Shown: in pieces, positions 1-12,700 of the stretch
Layout of the letters: every line of letters starts with the position of its first letter
Numbering within the stretch: position 1 is the stretch's first letter
NCBI GenBank assembly: GCA_000727475.1
Contig: KL647312.1
Span: 1,500,793-1,564,792, forward strand
Source of the DNA: Sarcocystis neurona
Lineage: Eukaryota > Apicomplexa > Conoidasida > Eucoccidiorida > Sarcocystidae
Direction of reading: 5' to 3'
Length of the DNA: 64,000 bases
Position numbers and translations under genes: made by a program
Notes under the pieces: model-generated
What the model saw: the letters and a program-made list of their open reading frames with translations, nothing else
Databases searched by the model: none
Told to the model about the DNA's origin: nothing

Positions 1-473
1 AGTCTGTATGTGTGTGTGTACGTGGGCGTAGCCTACGTGTGGTTTCTGGCCCTAAATTGTTGCCAAGTGCAACAGCTACACTGCGTGATCCGCTCTTCTG
101 CTCTCTTGCGGAGGAGTGTGTTATCTGTCGTCGAGGATCCCTTACAAGTTTGCAGTTGCTAGTATTAGAAATCGTCCTTCCAGTCCTCTGAATTCTAGCG
201 TCTCCTTATGTTCACTCCTTATTAATACTCAAAAAATAGGAGCCATCTGGCGAGTGTTTAACCGGCAGCCATGCACGCGATGTAGACTTCCGTCGCATTA
301 AAGCTGCAGCCGTTATCTGCTTCACCTCTTGCACCACCCTAGCACACGCACCAGCAGCACCGTCTCCTTTCCTCTACATCTCCGAGACTTATCAAGGTGT
401 CGTCACTTTGAATAGGCCGTGTCACTTTACTTTACTTCGTACCGAAGTCACCCTGATGAAGGTGTTCCTGCTG

Positions 474-2582
474 TCACGCAAGGATTACTGCGTAAGCTTG
501 CCTTGGGGGAGGGTCGTTTGTTTTCACGCACTGTTGGGCTTCTTGGTGGTTACTCTTTGTCTGCCTTGCCGATCCGCAGACCGCGTCTTCGTCGTTCCTC
601 ATCTTGGTGTCCCTCCCCACGGCTGCGCGTTGCTGCTCGCCTGCGAGGCACTGTTGAGTTGCAGCCCGCAGCTGTCGACTGTAGGCGGCCTTCTTGTCAT
701 CCGACGAAAGACCGGCTGTTCGATTGTTTCTTCCGTTCTTCGCAGCTGCGCTTCCTTGGGTGTTCTCCACTGGACTTGGAAGGCTCTCGACGTTTGCCGG
801 CTCCTCCACAGCTTCACCGGCAGGGAAGTCGACCCCCTGGTGCTGCTCCAGCTGCAAGTGCCCGTCAGTGCGACCGACGCAGGTGTATTTCGGCAGTGCA
901 GCAGATCCGCATGCGGTCTTATCTGCAAGAATTTCACGATGTCTGCAAGTAGAGGTCTCATCCTGCAGTGCCCAGTTCGCGTCGTGACTCTCGGAAAATG
1001 CCGTTCGAGTGGCACCGGCAGTAGCAGCCTGGTACGAGTTGCTGTCGCGGGGAGTGCTGCGTCTGCTCTTCGCAGTGCTGTCGCTTCTTCTGTTGGGCAG
1101 CCTGTAGCCGGGAGCCCCAGAGCTGTGCGAGTGCGTGCTGGATGGGGGAGCTGCATCAGGTGAGAAGGAAGCAACAAAACAGTCAGACGGTCCCACGTAT
1201 GTCGCAGTCTCTTGCACGCCGCCTTCTTCCTGACATTTCGTTGGCTGGCTTGCATCCCCTACGTGCAGTGTACCTGCACCGAAGGAGATGCTCAATCGGC
1301 TTTCCGACGCGGCGTTCGTTACATTCTTCTCGTGGGGCTGAAAATTGGCCTGATCCTGGCCACCACCTTCTGCAGACGGTTGAACTTGGCTGACGTGTCG
1401 CTGCTTCTCGTGCTGCTGCAACACTACAGAAATCTCCGGTGTGCTACCGGGGGAATGGGTGCTGCCGGCGGTCAAGCGGGCAGTGGTTCTTCGCTGGTGG
1501 GGTGGCGTTATCTGCTCCAGTCGTCGCTTCTCGCCCCTTGACACCCTTTCCTCCCAAAGTGAAGTGTCAGCCGTCGTCTTCACAGGCAAACTACTGTCGT
1601 GGCCGTCTCTCTCGGCAAACGATTTTCTGTGTTCATGGCTGTTCCTCGAACTGCCTTTAAATTCCGTCGCCGGTGCCGGAGCAGTTCTTTCGCCGTCCCC
1701 CCGCCTGCCGCTAAGGGGCGTGGCGCACGGTGCAGGTCCCTCCGAAGGCACTGCAGCTGCCTGCGGGGTCGACGGCGATTCAGCAGGCATTTTTACATTT
1801 GTAACGTGGCCCTCAGCCCCGTAGTAGAATGACTGCGTTTGACGGGCAGAAGTTTCATGGTGGGAATTCCGCTGCGAAAGCTGTTGACCACTGCTGCTGC
1901 TGCCGCCAGATATGAACAGGTTTTCCCCTTCAAACGCCTGAAAGCTGCGTCTCAGCGCCGCAGCGTGATGTGCAGCATACGCTTCCCCACTTCGTTGCTG
2001 CTGCTGCTGCTGGCGCGAAGCGCCAAGGTCGAAGAGGTGCGGAGACAGCACTGACAACGGCCCAGAGAGCACCGTTGAGCCACTCAGCGCAGCAGCAGGA
2101 GCTACTGCTTTCTCTGCTCGTCGCTCTGCTTCTGCTGCACTAGCAAGGCTTTGTTGTAAATAGCTGCTGTCCGATGCTGCGCGTGCGGGGGTGACGGACG
2201 CCTGATCGGGGCAGGCGCCAACGTGCTGCAGCTGTTGTCCTTCGACAGTCGCTTCTCCCAAAGGCTGCTGGAGGCATGCCTGCTGTCGCAGCTGCTGCTG
2301 CTGAAGCTGGTGCTGCTGCTGAAGCTGGTGTTGCTGCTGAAGCTGGTGCTGGTGCTGCAGCTGTTGCTGCTGCTGATCGGTGAAGCTAAGCAGCGACTCC
2401 ACAGGCAGCAGGGCGGCCGCCTGCGCCCCAGGCATACTTAGGCTGCTGCTGCTGGAGCTGCTGGAGGTGGTAGAGCTGCTAAACGCCTTCAAAGAGGGCC
2501 CCAGGAGACTTAAGTCCATATGAGGGGAAACGGTGGACGCGGTGGCTTCCCACGCGGCAGCCGCAGCGGAGCTCGAATGAAG
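474..2582 (-). CDS. Long Gln/Ser-rich terminal exon of the AP2 gene
   Basis: This is a single open frame of 702 codons plus stop. It enters from a CAG acceptor in phase 0, matching the phase-0 donor at 3314, about 730 bp upstream in transcription. It opens with Ser and Ala runs (SSSSSSSS), then a Gln/His/Leu repeat block made of LQQQHQ units, then a long low-complexity region rich in Ser, Gln and Glu. No folded domain was recognised. An internal ATG at 2519 could start a shorter protein if this were a separate gene. Homopolymer-rich stretches of this kind are typical of Eimeria nuclear proteins, and their role is unknown. Confidence 0.65.
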   Translation of the reverse strand, partial: LHSSSAAAAAWEATASTVSPHMDLSLLGPSLKAFSSSTTSSSSSSSSLSMPGAQAAALLPVESLLSFTDQQQQQLQHQHQLQQQHQLQQQHQLQQQQLRQQACLQQPLGEATVEGQQLQHVGACPDQASVTPARAASDSSYLQQSLASAAEAERRAEKAVAPAAALSGSTVLSGPLSVLSPHLFDLGASRQQQQQQRSGEAYAAHHAAALRRSFQAFEGENLFISGGSSSSGQQLSQRNSHHETSARQTQSFYYGAEGHVTNVKMPAESPSTPQAAAVPSEGPAPCATPLSGRRGDGERTAPAPATEFKGSSRNSHEHRKSFAERDGHDSSLPVKTTADTSLWEERVSRGEKRRLEQITPPHQRRTTARLTAGSTHSPGSTPEISVVLQQHEKQRHVSQVQPSAEGGGQDQANFQPHEKNVTNAASESRLSISFGAGTLHVGDASQPTKCQEEGGVQETATYVGPSDCFVASFSPDAAPPSSTHSHSSGAPGYRLPNRRSDSTAKSRRSTPRDSNSYQAATAGATRTAFSESHDANWALQDETSTCRHREILADKTACGSAALPKYTCVGRTDGHLQLEQHQGVDFPAGEAVEEPANVESLPSPVENTQGSAAAKNGRNNRTAGLSSDDKKAAYSRQLRAATQQCLAGEQQRAAVGRDTKMRNDEDAVCGSARQTKSNHQEAQQCVKTNDPPPRQAYAVILA

Positions 2583-5405
2583 CTGTCAAGCAACGCACAG
2601 CAGCAAGCAACGCAGCACCAGCGTGTTTGAGTGCCCACAGAACTCTTCTGTGCGCGGGGTTTCTGTGGGATGACGCAGAACCACGGCTCGCGAGTGGTAC
2701 ATAAAAACAAAGCAAAGCACATCGAAAGGAAAACGACCTAAAGTTGTGCTAGCAGTACACATCTTTTAGACGTTGTTTCGCTGTGTTCGCAGGCATTTGC
2801 AGCGTGTCTGAAACTCCTCTTGTAACTTCGCTGGCTCTTAGCCTTGGGCTCGACGGACCCGTGAAGTAAGCTTTCCTGTCCACGCGTGAACTAAACTTTT
2901 GCGTTTTGCGCGGATCGCAGTTACGGGTGCGTCGTTCTCCTGTTCTGCGTGGTTGTTGCAGCATTTGTTGTGCTCTACTACCACCGGCTTCCAGTCTCCT
3001 ACGTGCAGCACACCTGTACTGCCTCCTGCGGTCGACTACGCGGCGTTGAGTGAGACAGGTAGAGGCACACTCGGTGACTCACTAGCACTAAATTAGGCGG
3101 ACAGCGGCATTTAGAGGTCCTGGACTTATTTTCTCGCGGACTCTTGCCGGTGGAATTAGTATAGCACTAGGAGCAGTCACAGCAGTAGTGGCACGTTGAA
3201 GTGAAGGAGGAGAATGAATGTAGCGGTTTCCTCTCCAAAGGTCCGCAGTGGTCAAGCTACTTCGCGAGCGGCTTTTGACGCGGTCGTAACACTTCCACGT
3301 GTCACCAACTTACGTCGAAACGTGGGAACGTGGCGCCGGTCAGCGCAGCACGCGCAGTGGGGCTCGTTATCTGTTGCATTGCCGCCGACGCCGCCGGTGA
3401 CTCAGACTGCTGCTGATTTTGCTTGCGCCCGCTTCGGTCGCGCAGTCCCAGCTTCTTCTCTTGTAGTTTCCGGCATTCTGCAATAAAGTCAAGGCAGCGT
3501 TGCACATGATCTCGGATAGTTGCACTTGCTCTGACCATCTCTGTGCCCAGCATCAGCGCACCCACTCCCTTAGGGGACGCAGCCTTTGCTGCGGCTCGTG
3601 CGTACTTGCCCTTATTTACAACGTACGAGGGGAAGCTCAGACCATTCACACGTCTGCGTCAGGAGGCCTCGCCAGATCGACACGGACTTCAAATAGGTAC
3701 GCACGCATTGCTTCGTTGCAACGACAGAGAGCCACCGTACAGGAGACCCGCGCTTCAAACTCTATTCTTAGTTCCCTGCCCCGCAAGTTTTTAGTTGCAA
3801 GGAGATTTTCTTGGTTGTCCGGCAGCCTCAGGTCTTCGTTTTCATCTTCTCCGTATTTTGTACGTACGGAGGTAATCAACGGCAACACAGTCTCTTTATA
3901 ATAGCGGCTGTGCAAGTGATACTCCTACCTATAGCTACAGGGGAAGCAGTTATGCATTTATATGGTTCAGGAGGTGCTCACTGTTTGCAGTATGCAAGGC
4001 GGCTTATCACAAGCGCGTGTACGCTTTACTGGTAGCATCACATCTGGCTATCCTGGAGGCCTTGAGAAGAAGATTTATGACCCCGCCGGGTCTTTTTTCC
4101 TCGCCTCCTGCAGATCCTGCTGCTGATCACTTCCTGAACTGTCGTTTCGTTCTCTCATTTACCTCAGTGATTTGAATCTTGCACCGCCCACTGTCTTACC
4201 CTGTTACTTCTTGCCTCACCTAGGGTAATCTCAGGGGCGAGTGCAGCCTGTCATTTCCGTTTCTAGTTGTCGGTACATGGCGTTCTACACGCTATACGGC
4301 TCCCCTTGTTCTTACCTGTGGCTAGATTGTAGGCGTTGATAAATCCAAGCTTGTTGACGCTGAATTTCCGTTCAACGCGGCGTTTGGACTGTGGGTCATA
4401 CCAGGATGCCCTCCACGTTTTATTCACCTTGTCGTATCTCACCCCCACCACTTTTGGCAGCGTTTCCCTTGAGACGGTGGCAGACCCGCCTCCCGGGATA
4501 CTTCCGGTGGACGGCTGCGGCTCCTCCCCAGCACCTCCCGTGACACGTCCGCCGGACGCTGAAGGGTCCGGGGCAGAACCACCAGGCGGCATCATCATCA
4601 GGAGAGGCGAGATGGAGAGCAGCTGCTGATCTTGCGGGGAGCAGCCAGGCTGGTGCTGCACGTGTTGACCCGGAAGTAGAGGCTGCTGCTGCTGCTGGCG
4701 CTGTTGCGGGAGGCGCACCCGCTGCGGTTGCTCACGTGCAGGCGCAGACGGCAGTTTATCAGGAAAACAGCACCCGAGACCTGTGCTGCCTACGTTCGCT
4801 GCTGTGAGGAGACTTGCAGCAGCAGCATTCGTGAGAAACGGTGGAGATGTGGCAGACACAGCACTTAGTGCAGAGACCCCCCAAAAGTCGGTACCGGGGA
4901 AACTTGAGAGATGTGCCGGTACTGTTGCTGCGTCTGCCGCGCTCAAAGAACCAGGTGTGCAGCCCTGGGACATTAGTGCTGCAGCTGCCGCTTGTCCCTG
5001 TGGTGCTGACAGCAGGGACGAGGGATGTGCGTGCATGAAAGCTCCACTCTGCAAGAGATTCAGCATTGAAGGTGAGACACCAAGATCAGACTGGCCGCAG
5101 CCATGAAGTGGTCCAGTCACAGAGACCCTCCCCGCCTGTGTGTTGCTGTTTTTCGAGACGTCTGGACACGTCATCGTTTGCGCCAGAAGCGCTGCAGCCG
5201 AACTCGGCCACCTATCCAGGAGTCCAGCAACAGCAGACGCCTTATCTGCACTGTTTGCTTTTGACGGAGAGGACCCGGCCGCCACCTGCGCGACCGCGGA
5301 CGCAGGATCCACGACTCGGGAGGGCGTTGCTTCTGCTGCACCTGTTACGGCTACTGGGTTTCCCCGCACCCTCGCAGCGGCTGCGCCTTCTTCTGCGGCC
5401 GACAT
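474..5405 (-). CDS. ApiAP2-family transcription factor with a long poly-Gln C-terminal exon
   Basis: Apicomplexan AP2 proteins are nuclear sequence-specific DNA-binding regulators. The first exon (4316-5405, ATG at 5405) encodes 363 residues, mostly Ala/Ser/Gln-rich, and ends in an AP2 domain (about residues 316-363): GVRYDKVNKTWRASW, then a basic strand and FSVNKLGFINAYNLA, followed by a GTAAG donor. Later exons fit about 3701-3924 (starting near RYYKETVLPLI) and 3314-3653 (NGLSFPSYVVNKG to a GTAAGT donor, phase 0). The last exon, 474-2582, starts phase 0 at a CAG acceptor and runs 702 codons to TGA. The join from exon 1 (phase 1) to the second exon does not match directly; a 20-nt mini-exon near 4200-4219 would restore phase but is unproven. 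The roughly 47-bp intron between 3701 and 3653 is also short. The last exon could belong to a separate gene, but phase agreement favours one gene of about 1,270 residues. Confidence 0.72.
2287..2380. repeat. CTG-based minisatellite inside the poly-Gln exon
   Basis: An 18-21-bp unit (GCTGCTGCTGAAGCTGGT on the plus strand) repeats about four times with small changes. On the minus strand it encodes LQQQHQ units. The period stays a multiple of three, so the frame is preserved. Confidence 0.85.
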
Positions 5406-6297
5406 CTCGTGTGTCGAACTCGATACGGCTTCCGCATATGCAGCTCATCAACAGCACAGATAGAAGCACACACGAAAAGTCCAACCCTGGCGCAGTTCAC
5501 GCTATAGTACTCCCTTCCAGAAGTAACACAGGAGAGAATTCCTCAGAATAGGATACATCACCCACACCACCGACGCCCACACTACAGCGTAACCCACAAT
5601 GAGCAAGTCAACAGTGCACGTAAGCAGCACGCACAGTGAGCAGATTCCAAGCCACCGGGATATACGTCCGGGGTTCAAAGCAGTCAGAAGACCTGTGTCA
5701 GTCAACTTCGCCGACACAAATGATAGGCCACCCCAGCAAGGCACGGCACAACAATCTACGGACGCACTTAGTGATTCGCTGCACATAACGGTCCGCTGCG
5801 CGCTACAGCCAAGCGCAGCAGCAATGATAGCGGCTCACTCCTGCTGATTGTTTCGGATGGTGTCACTTTGGCCAACTTTTCCAGTCTGATTGCTGCCTTC
5901 TGACCCTGCGCTACGCAGGGCGATCGTATTGCATGAGGGCGCTACAGCTGGAGAAAGCTCCTGGCCTCCTGCCATATGAGGATGGCGCAGCGTTGGTGCC
6001 TTCCAAGTTCGAGGAAATTCCTCAGACAGCAGGTGTCCGAGGTGCTCTTTTCGCTCGCGCGCATAGCGTAGCGAACGCGTACACCATCAGTTTGTGTAAA
6101 ACAAAAGAATCATTGACTGCTGAATTCCTGCAAGGGATTCGTCAGGTGCTGTCGTCGTTGTATTGTACGGCTGTCAACAAATCTTCGATTGTGCTGCAGC
6201 AGCAACAGCGCACCCCGCACAGTGTGACCGCAGCATGGCCCCCGTCTTGAATGTTGATACGGTGCCAAGCCTGCTGCTTCGATTTTGCTGAAACATC

Positions 6298-6459
6298 TTA
6301 TTGGCCCCTCCTTTTGCTGAACAGCCTAAGGAGCTGCTCACTGTCAGCACCAAGTACTTCGTCAGACTTTCCTACAGAGACCGTTACAATGTCAAAGTTC
6401 TTCTGCAGCTGTCGACATGTCTCGCAGGACAAGTGCCCGCGGGGGTTTGCAATCTCGAC
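6298..6459 (-). CDS. Candidate terminal exon, product unknown
   Basis: After a CTTGCAG acceptor the minus strand is open for 53 codons to TAA. It begins VEIANPRGHLSCETC and continues with QLQKNFDIVTVSV, a charged, non-repetitive composition. A phase-0 donor (GTGGGT) at about 6556, ending a frame that reads GKALLLEGHVR, could splice into it. It may be the 3' end of the large unidentified minus-strand gene that lies upstream, or a small gene of its own. A CxxC pair is present, but no family was recognised. An internal GTGAGC could also serve as a donor, which would move the end. Confidence 0.3.
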   Translation of the reverse strand, partial: VEIANPRGHLSCETCRQLQKNFDIVTVSVGKSDEVLGADSEQLLRLFSKRRGQ

Positions 6460-9400
6460 CTGCAAGCAGCGAGCTCATACAGAAACTAGGCAATAGCGTA
6501 GAAATATCGCTCACAGTAAGGGCTCCTCGGTGTACTGGGTGAGGACACCCTGAGTCGGACACCCACCCGCACGTGGCCTTCAAGCAGGAGAGCTTTTCCT
6601 CGGTGCTGTGCAGCTACTCTTGGCTTCTCGGCACCCTGCGTAGGTTCGGCCAGCGCCACACATCCACGCACACGTTGCTGGAATGCACGACAGTTTTATT
6701 TTGATGAAGAACCGTCACGTTGCGTCGAACTGCGGACGGTCAATGAGGCCCTGCACACGCTACCCGTTATGCTCTAGCGGTGGCATCTACGGAGAAGTCG
6801 TGAAGTTTCAGGGCACCAGTTAGGGCGTTCGCGGCTTTAGTTGCAGTTGACAGGATGCGCTACGGTCTACTTCTCGTCCATATATGTAGACGCCGCGTTC
6901 TAACAGTCTGCGTGTACTGTACCAATATAAGGGTAGCTGAATGCTCCTGTACTCGGAAAGAAGCACGCTACCTGTGTATGCACCGTGTTCACGCCGGTGA
7001 GAATTAAGGCTGCACAGGCTTGACGCGAAAATTTTTGTTCTTGTGCGCACCCGCTGCACGGCGACAGGGCGAAAGTGTACGACTACAGGAAAAGAGTCCC
7101 AGGACGGCAACCGGCACGATGACTACGACATATCAGCAATGGGAAAAGTCACCAACAAGGTGAAAGGAAAAAATAAGCTGCCACTCAACTTATGTATACA
7201 TGCACTTATCCGTGAACTGCCGTGGTGGAGAATACCCTTCACCGAGGTGGTTGACGTTTCGCATAATACTGTGCGTGTGGTACTTTACCGTACGCACACA
7301 TCTGTACGCGCGATCTCATTTGCGTCCCAGTGCTTATTATAAGCGAAACCTGACTAGATGTACGGCCGTAAAGCTGGGTGGCATGCATGTTACGTGAATC
7401 TTAGGGACGGCCCCCTTACGGAGCGTACGCCTTTTTGTCCAGGTCAGCCCAAAAAGTACACACACTTTCGGCCATCTGGAGTGACTGTAGATCACGCTAG
7501 TTCTACGCACGTACTTAAGAAATCGATACCAGAACACGGGCAAAGATAGAAGGTCTCCAAGAGACCGAGCAAGGCGCAGGCAACCCAAGCGGATTATCTA
7601 GTAGCTACAACCACGTGGCAGCGCGTCGATATACTGGAGCTGGAAGACGGACTGGTGTTTCTGTGAGATATATGTTGAGTATTTGTCCAACGCTAAGTGT
7701 GCGCAGAGTTGACCGTAAACCTACCTTGGTATGTATATTGATTTCTGTGAGTAAAGAGGTGAGATGACTTGGCGACGCAAAACCATTTGACGACGGGTAT
7801 GGCAGCTCCTCAACGAACGAGCCAAGTACCTTCTGTTGTCCGCCTCCCGCTGGACCCACCGCTCTCTGCGTACACGCAGGTGTCCGATACAGTCAAGTGG
7901 TTGCTGTCGGGGCGATAGTTTACACGGCGTAAAAAGCGGCATCCGCTTGTGCTTAGAGGAAAGGCTGTTTTTGATCCCAGCACACAAACGGTAAGACTAC
8001 GGTTAACCACGCAAGGACATCCTCAACCAGGACCCAGACGTGTACGAGCGTAGACATAACGCACAACAGTGACAATGGAATGAGAAGGTGGGCAAAACGA
8101 GAAGGTGGATGCAGAGAAAATCGTCTGGTACGCAGGCGCGCTGGCCACGGAGATAGTGGCCCCGGTGCTCGTGGCCACGGCGGCTGCGCGGTTGACTCTT
8201 TCTCAGGCGGTTGGCAGCATCTGCGGAGGCGACCTTACACAAATACTTGGAAACAATTGTGTGCAGTGACGTAGATCTTCGGTGCGAGAACAGGTGGCTA
8301 TGGCTGCTGCACGGCCGCTTGGGCCGAGGGAACGGGACAGCACAACTCTACTTCCGCACATTTGCGCGCGTTCGGCAGTTGCACAGATTCAGACAGTATG
8401 CCACGTCAGCCCAGCACCAGAACACACGGATTGCCGCATAGCAGCGGACGCGTCTCCCTTTTCCTAGGGTGCGAGACTCTCAGCTTCGGGATGGTCTCTA
8501 CAGAGAAGCAAAACGCCATGCTGTCGGGACCAAAGAATAAAATGCGTGGGAGGCGCCTGAGACAAGAGAACGGACACGGCTTGCGACCGCCACCGACACC
8601 CCTGCAATGGCGTCACACGCGCAGCACAGCAGCGTCCCGAAGTGGAGCACAACACTGCAAGAGCACGAGCGGACAGCAACATCACCAGGCGCAATACCAG
8701 GAGCAACGTACAACACAGAGCACCAACAGTGACGTCGGCGCGCCACATTGCGCTTGCACGTCCATCCGGCTGCCTGCCGCACACGTAAGGAGGTCAGCAA
8801 CAGCTTAGCCCCGCGCGTGGTCGCAAGGGGCCGCGAAGCTGCTCCGCGCGTTGCTACTGCACCAGCGCATACACGAAGGCGCCCGGTCGGTCTCGTGCAG
8901 AATGAATCCTCGCAAAAAACCCTCCCCGGGATCTTGCATCCAAAAGTAAGTCCGCACATGAAAGCAGCGAATAGTCCCGGAGATAGAAGCTCATTCGCCA
9001 AAATTACCTGTTACACTGGCCCGCTTCGGGAGCAACGCGGCAGCAGCTCGGCTTCCCCGCAGTCAGCATCAGCGCCGGCGAACGGCAGCAGCAGACCCTG
9101 AGGACCGAACGCTGCTGCCGTAGCAGAGGACCGGCTGCGCGAAGCCCATCCTACAAGATCAGCAGCATCGTCACGTAAGCAGCTGTAAAAGAAAGGCCCC
9201 AACGGCGGCCGTCTCAAGTTGGGAACAGGAGCGGCGGCGACAGAGGCGCATCCCGCGTGCTACGTGGCAGCCGGCGTAGAAGTGAGAAACACGAGCAACA
9301 GAAGTCGCCACTGCACACCCTCAGCGGTGGGCGTGGACCACGAAGACGAGAGAATAAGAAACCGGCACAGGGCCAGGGGACGAAAGCGCCTGAGCAGGGA

Positions 9401-9799
9401 ACGTTAGACAGTGTTCCCCTTCCTGACGAGTTGATGAAAAGACTTTTGTACTCAAAACCGCATCATTGCCACCGACGCACGGGATGCAGTGCAGGGCCGC
9501 TGTCCAATCTGTCATTTCTCCGGTAGTAGTTCTGTAAAAAGTAGGTGCATCTAGTCGACGGAGAGCCCCAGCGCCCACACACAGTTCACCAACGTAACGA
9601 CACGGTCAAACGAAGGCTAAGAAGTGACAAAAGCTGACAAGCTCTGGTAAATGCCTGCCCTGCGACAGTCAACCCCACCAATCAGGACCCACGAGGCTTA
9701 AAGAACCGAAGGCAGATGCTGTGACCGCTGAAGGAGTAAAAGCACCAGCCCACCGCACCTGTGTCTGGGTCATTGAGCTCTCAGTCGAGTGCACAAGCG

Positions 9800-12700
9800 T
9801 ATGTGTAGACAGGACACTGTGCTATAACGCACACGTCGTTTACGTGCACGTATTCTGGGGCCGTAACTGTTTTCCCCGTTCTGCACACTCTGAATACCTG
9901 CGTCTCTACCTGGAAGGATGAAGACTGTCACTGCACAGCACACGCTGTTCGCGTAGAAGGTGGGCCACCAAACATTGTAGACGTCCTGTAGTAGCTAGCA
10001 TTCCCATGAACCGGTGGAGCTACTGTGCAGCCCAATCCGTACACAGGCAGAGTCTCGGGCCTGCTCAGTCTACCTGAAAGAAGGCAGCTTCCTAGGGAAG
10101 CATGATAGCCAGCGGTACCTTACGTCGAAGCCTGTGGAAACAACGCCGGGACAGATTCTAGTTGCTATCGGAGGAACGTGGTCCGCTGGTGACGCATCCA
10201 CCCGCAACAGTCTCCCTCCTATGACACGTGCTTCCGAAGTAGAAATTGCCTTGTAGGGTTTCAACAAGCCACCCAAAACCCACTATTCACGTTTTTTATT
10301 GGTTGAAGAACGAACTACTCAAGACGCAGAAGCTCTGCGAATGAAGCGGGCTCCTGATGTTCGGTTACCGCTGCTCTCTCGTGTTGGTTTTAGCACGCCA
10401 AATCTAGGGAATGCACCCGGCAGGCGCAGCCTGCCGCGAAGAGGCGGACATGACCGTAGAATAAACAGACACGAGGGAAAGTACGCTGAAGCTTCCAGCA
10501 ACAGTGGCTGTAAGATTGTGAGTAGTCTGTGGGGTTGACGACATGCGGCGTGTCCAGGGAGGTCGCGAGAGGTGGGCGGGAACAACACAAAGCAGTGAAG
10601 TGGGGGCAACCCCGAGAGCGACCTCGTGTGTGTTTGCGGATGATCCGGCGTGTGTGTCCTCGGTTGGAATTTCAGCACCCCGTTGGATATTACGCTATAC
10701 GCGGAGCGCCCTGAGGCTAGTTAAGAATGTGCCGCAGAGCTGCGGGCGACAAATATACGCTCATTTGGCTGTGTGAACCTGTCGAAATCCATTTAACGCC
10801 GTTTGGCAGCACTTTATCCCAAGGCCTCTTATGCTTAGAGGAATGAAAGGATGGACGAAGCAATCTGCTAATAACTACAGCGACCAGAGTGGCACGCGAG
10901 GGGAAGCATGTGCGAATCCCAAGTAGACACGTGGGCATGGCGTACCACGCGCAACTTGTACAGTCGACTTGGAGTCGTACGTCGTGTAGAAAGGAGACGT
11001 AATTGTTCAGGCCTTTTTCATTTGTCACAACCTCGCTCAAGAATCGGGGTACGACTCTCGCAAGGACGGGTAACCGTCGGAAGATTTACCATGTTGTTGG
11101 TAACATCAGGACGGAGACACGCAGAAAGGGCAGGTGGAGACATGCGCTTATACCGAATCCACGGGAGCCACCGGCGTGAAACGTCTGTAAGTGAATTGTA
11201 GATCACGCGCGGAGGCACACAAGATGTTAACCGCATACGTGTGAGACTCTGATGGGCTTCGCGAATCGCACGCGGAAACCCTAAAAACACGAAACAGTCT
11301 CTTGATGACAATCTTCAAGCTAGTACCGCGGTCAAGAACATAATGAGCGTGCGTTTACGTGTAGATCTGCACGTGCGGCATTCGTGTGGAGGTTTATGTA
11401 CGTACGTAGTATACATGGATGTTTTCAAGGTGGTGGAAGAGATTCCGACACACCTGACATCAGCTGGAACAATTAGCAGTGTCCAACAGCGTGTGGCGCG
11501 CATTGTGCTTTACTGCAGGAAAACTAAATACATCAGCAAGTCACCTGGCTAGCTGCTGCATCCAATTGCTGGTCTGTTCTCAATGATTCCATTGTCAAAG
11601 TCTTCCTGCAAAGTCGACATCTGCAGTCGTCATCGGTGATCTGCGGCGAATCGCAGTGATCGAAAGAACGTAGTCCTCGAAACCGCTTTCCTGCTGAGCA
11701 CGTTAGTTGCACAACCTCGAATGCCTGCAGCATACGCCGAGTGTGTGGATGTGAACACCCCCAGTCGGTGGATTGTAACACGTTTTTGATACGGCCGTGC
11801 TCTTACGTTCCAACCAGTATCAGTCACAACGTGGGCAAATGCTTCGCGGTGCTTTCTGACGCACTCATGCCACAGTACGGTGCCCTAACCAGCCCGAATG
11901 TCTCTGAGTGTAAGTTTGTTACGCGCACTCCTTCCGGTGTGCCAGCAGGGCCAAGGTTACCTGAACTTCCCACAAGGATACGTCAGCCTTAGGAGGGTCA
12001 ACACGGCTTAGTTGACCCTCGTCCGAAGATCTCATCTTGGCAACAACAGCAATAGAAGTACTTTTTTGACGGACCACTTCCTGCGCTACCGAGGTACACG
12101 TATATATACACACAAATCGCAAGTATTGTGCTGCAAAATTTGGGAGATACGAAGAAATCGTGGCCATCTCTAATGGGAGGCCAACGGCTTTTTTTCGGAC
12201 TCACACGGCAACAAAACTGTCGCAAAACATAGTCGTGCTCTAAGGGAGACAAGCGGAATTAGGGCGGGCGAGAGCGAGAAAGGACATGTTTTATCCTTCT
12301 TCGTGCGGCAGCTACAGTGTCACAACACAACGCCGCACTATCGATGTGTGCTGCGCGCAGTGTCACAGCGTTTTCTGAGGAATTGTTCGTTCGCGCGTGC
12401 CTCCCGTACTCCTACATTCTGCTCACGCTATTGTGACGGAGGAAATGCAGTGCCCACGACGTGGACGCCTCTTTGATGTAACAGATGACCTGCACCCGGT
12501 GTGTATTTTGTACATACATGATGTGTATAGGGAAAGTTCATTCGCGTGACAACCATAAAACCGATCGTGCCGCGACAGATTTATTAACTGCCGTCACTGT
12601 AGAAGCGAAGAATGAAACGTCTAAGTGATGCACTGCTGCCCGCCCGCATGATATGCGCTCGAAAATTCTGTGGTAATTGTGTAGCTGAAGAGTTGAGAGC

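Noticed and set aside
408..1163. Plus-strand open frame of about 250 codons
   Set aside because: It is antisense to the long Gln/Ser-rich exon and is rich in Ser, Leu, Val, Cys and Arg, as expected for a shadow frame.
5502..5786. Minus-strand hydrophobic frame with possible transmembrane segments
   Set aside because: It starts with ATG and looks membrane-like, but no supporting splice sites, neighbouring exons or family motifs were found, and pyrimidine-rich DNA gives such frames by chance.
8498..9526. Open frames on both strands, including a plus-strand MNPRKKPSPGS start with a GTAAGT donor and a minus-strand frame ANELLSPGLFAAFMCG
   Set aside because: Both strands are open and neither gives a splice chain that can be confirmed. 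The minus-strand frames may belong to the unidentified gene upstream, but I cannot place them.
10299..10538. Plus-strand frame with a GTGAGT donor
   Set aside because: It has charged composition and a possible donor at 10518, but lies inside the span of the better supported minus-strand exon chain and has no partner exons.
11273..11289. AAACCCTAAA word resembling the apicomplexan telomere repeat
   Set aside because: It is a single copy, as is the CCCTAAA near position 50. There is no array, so it is neither a telomere nor an interstitial telomeric repeat.
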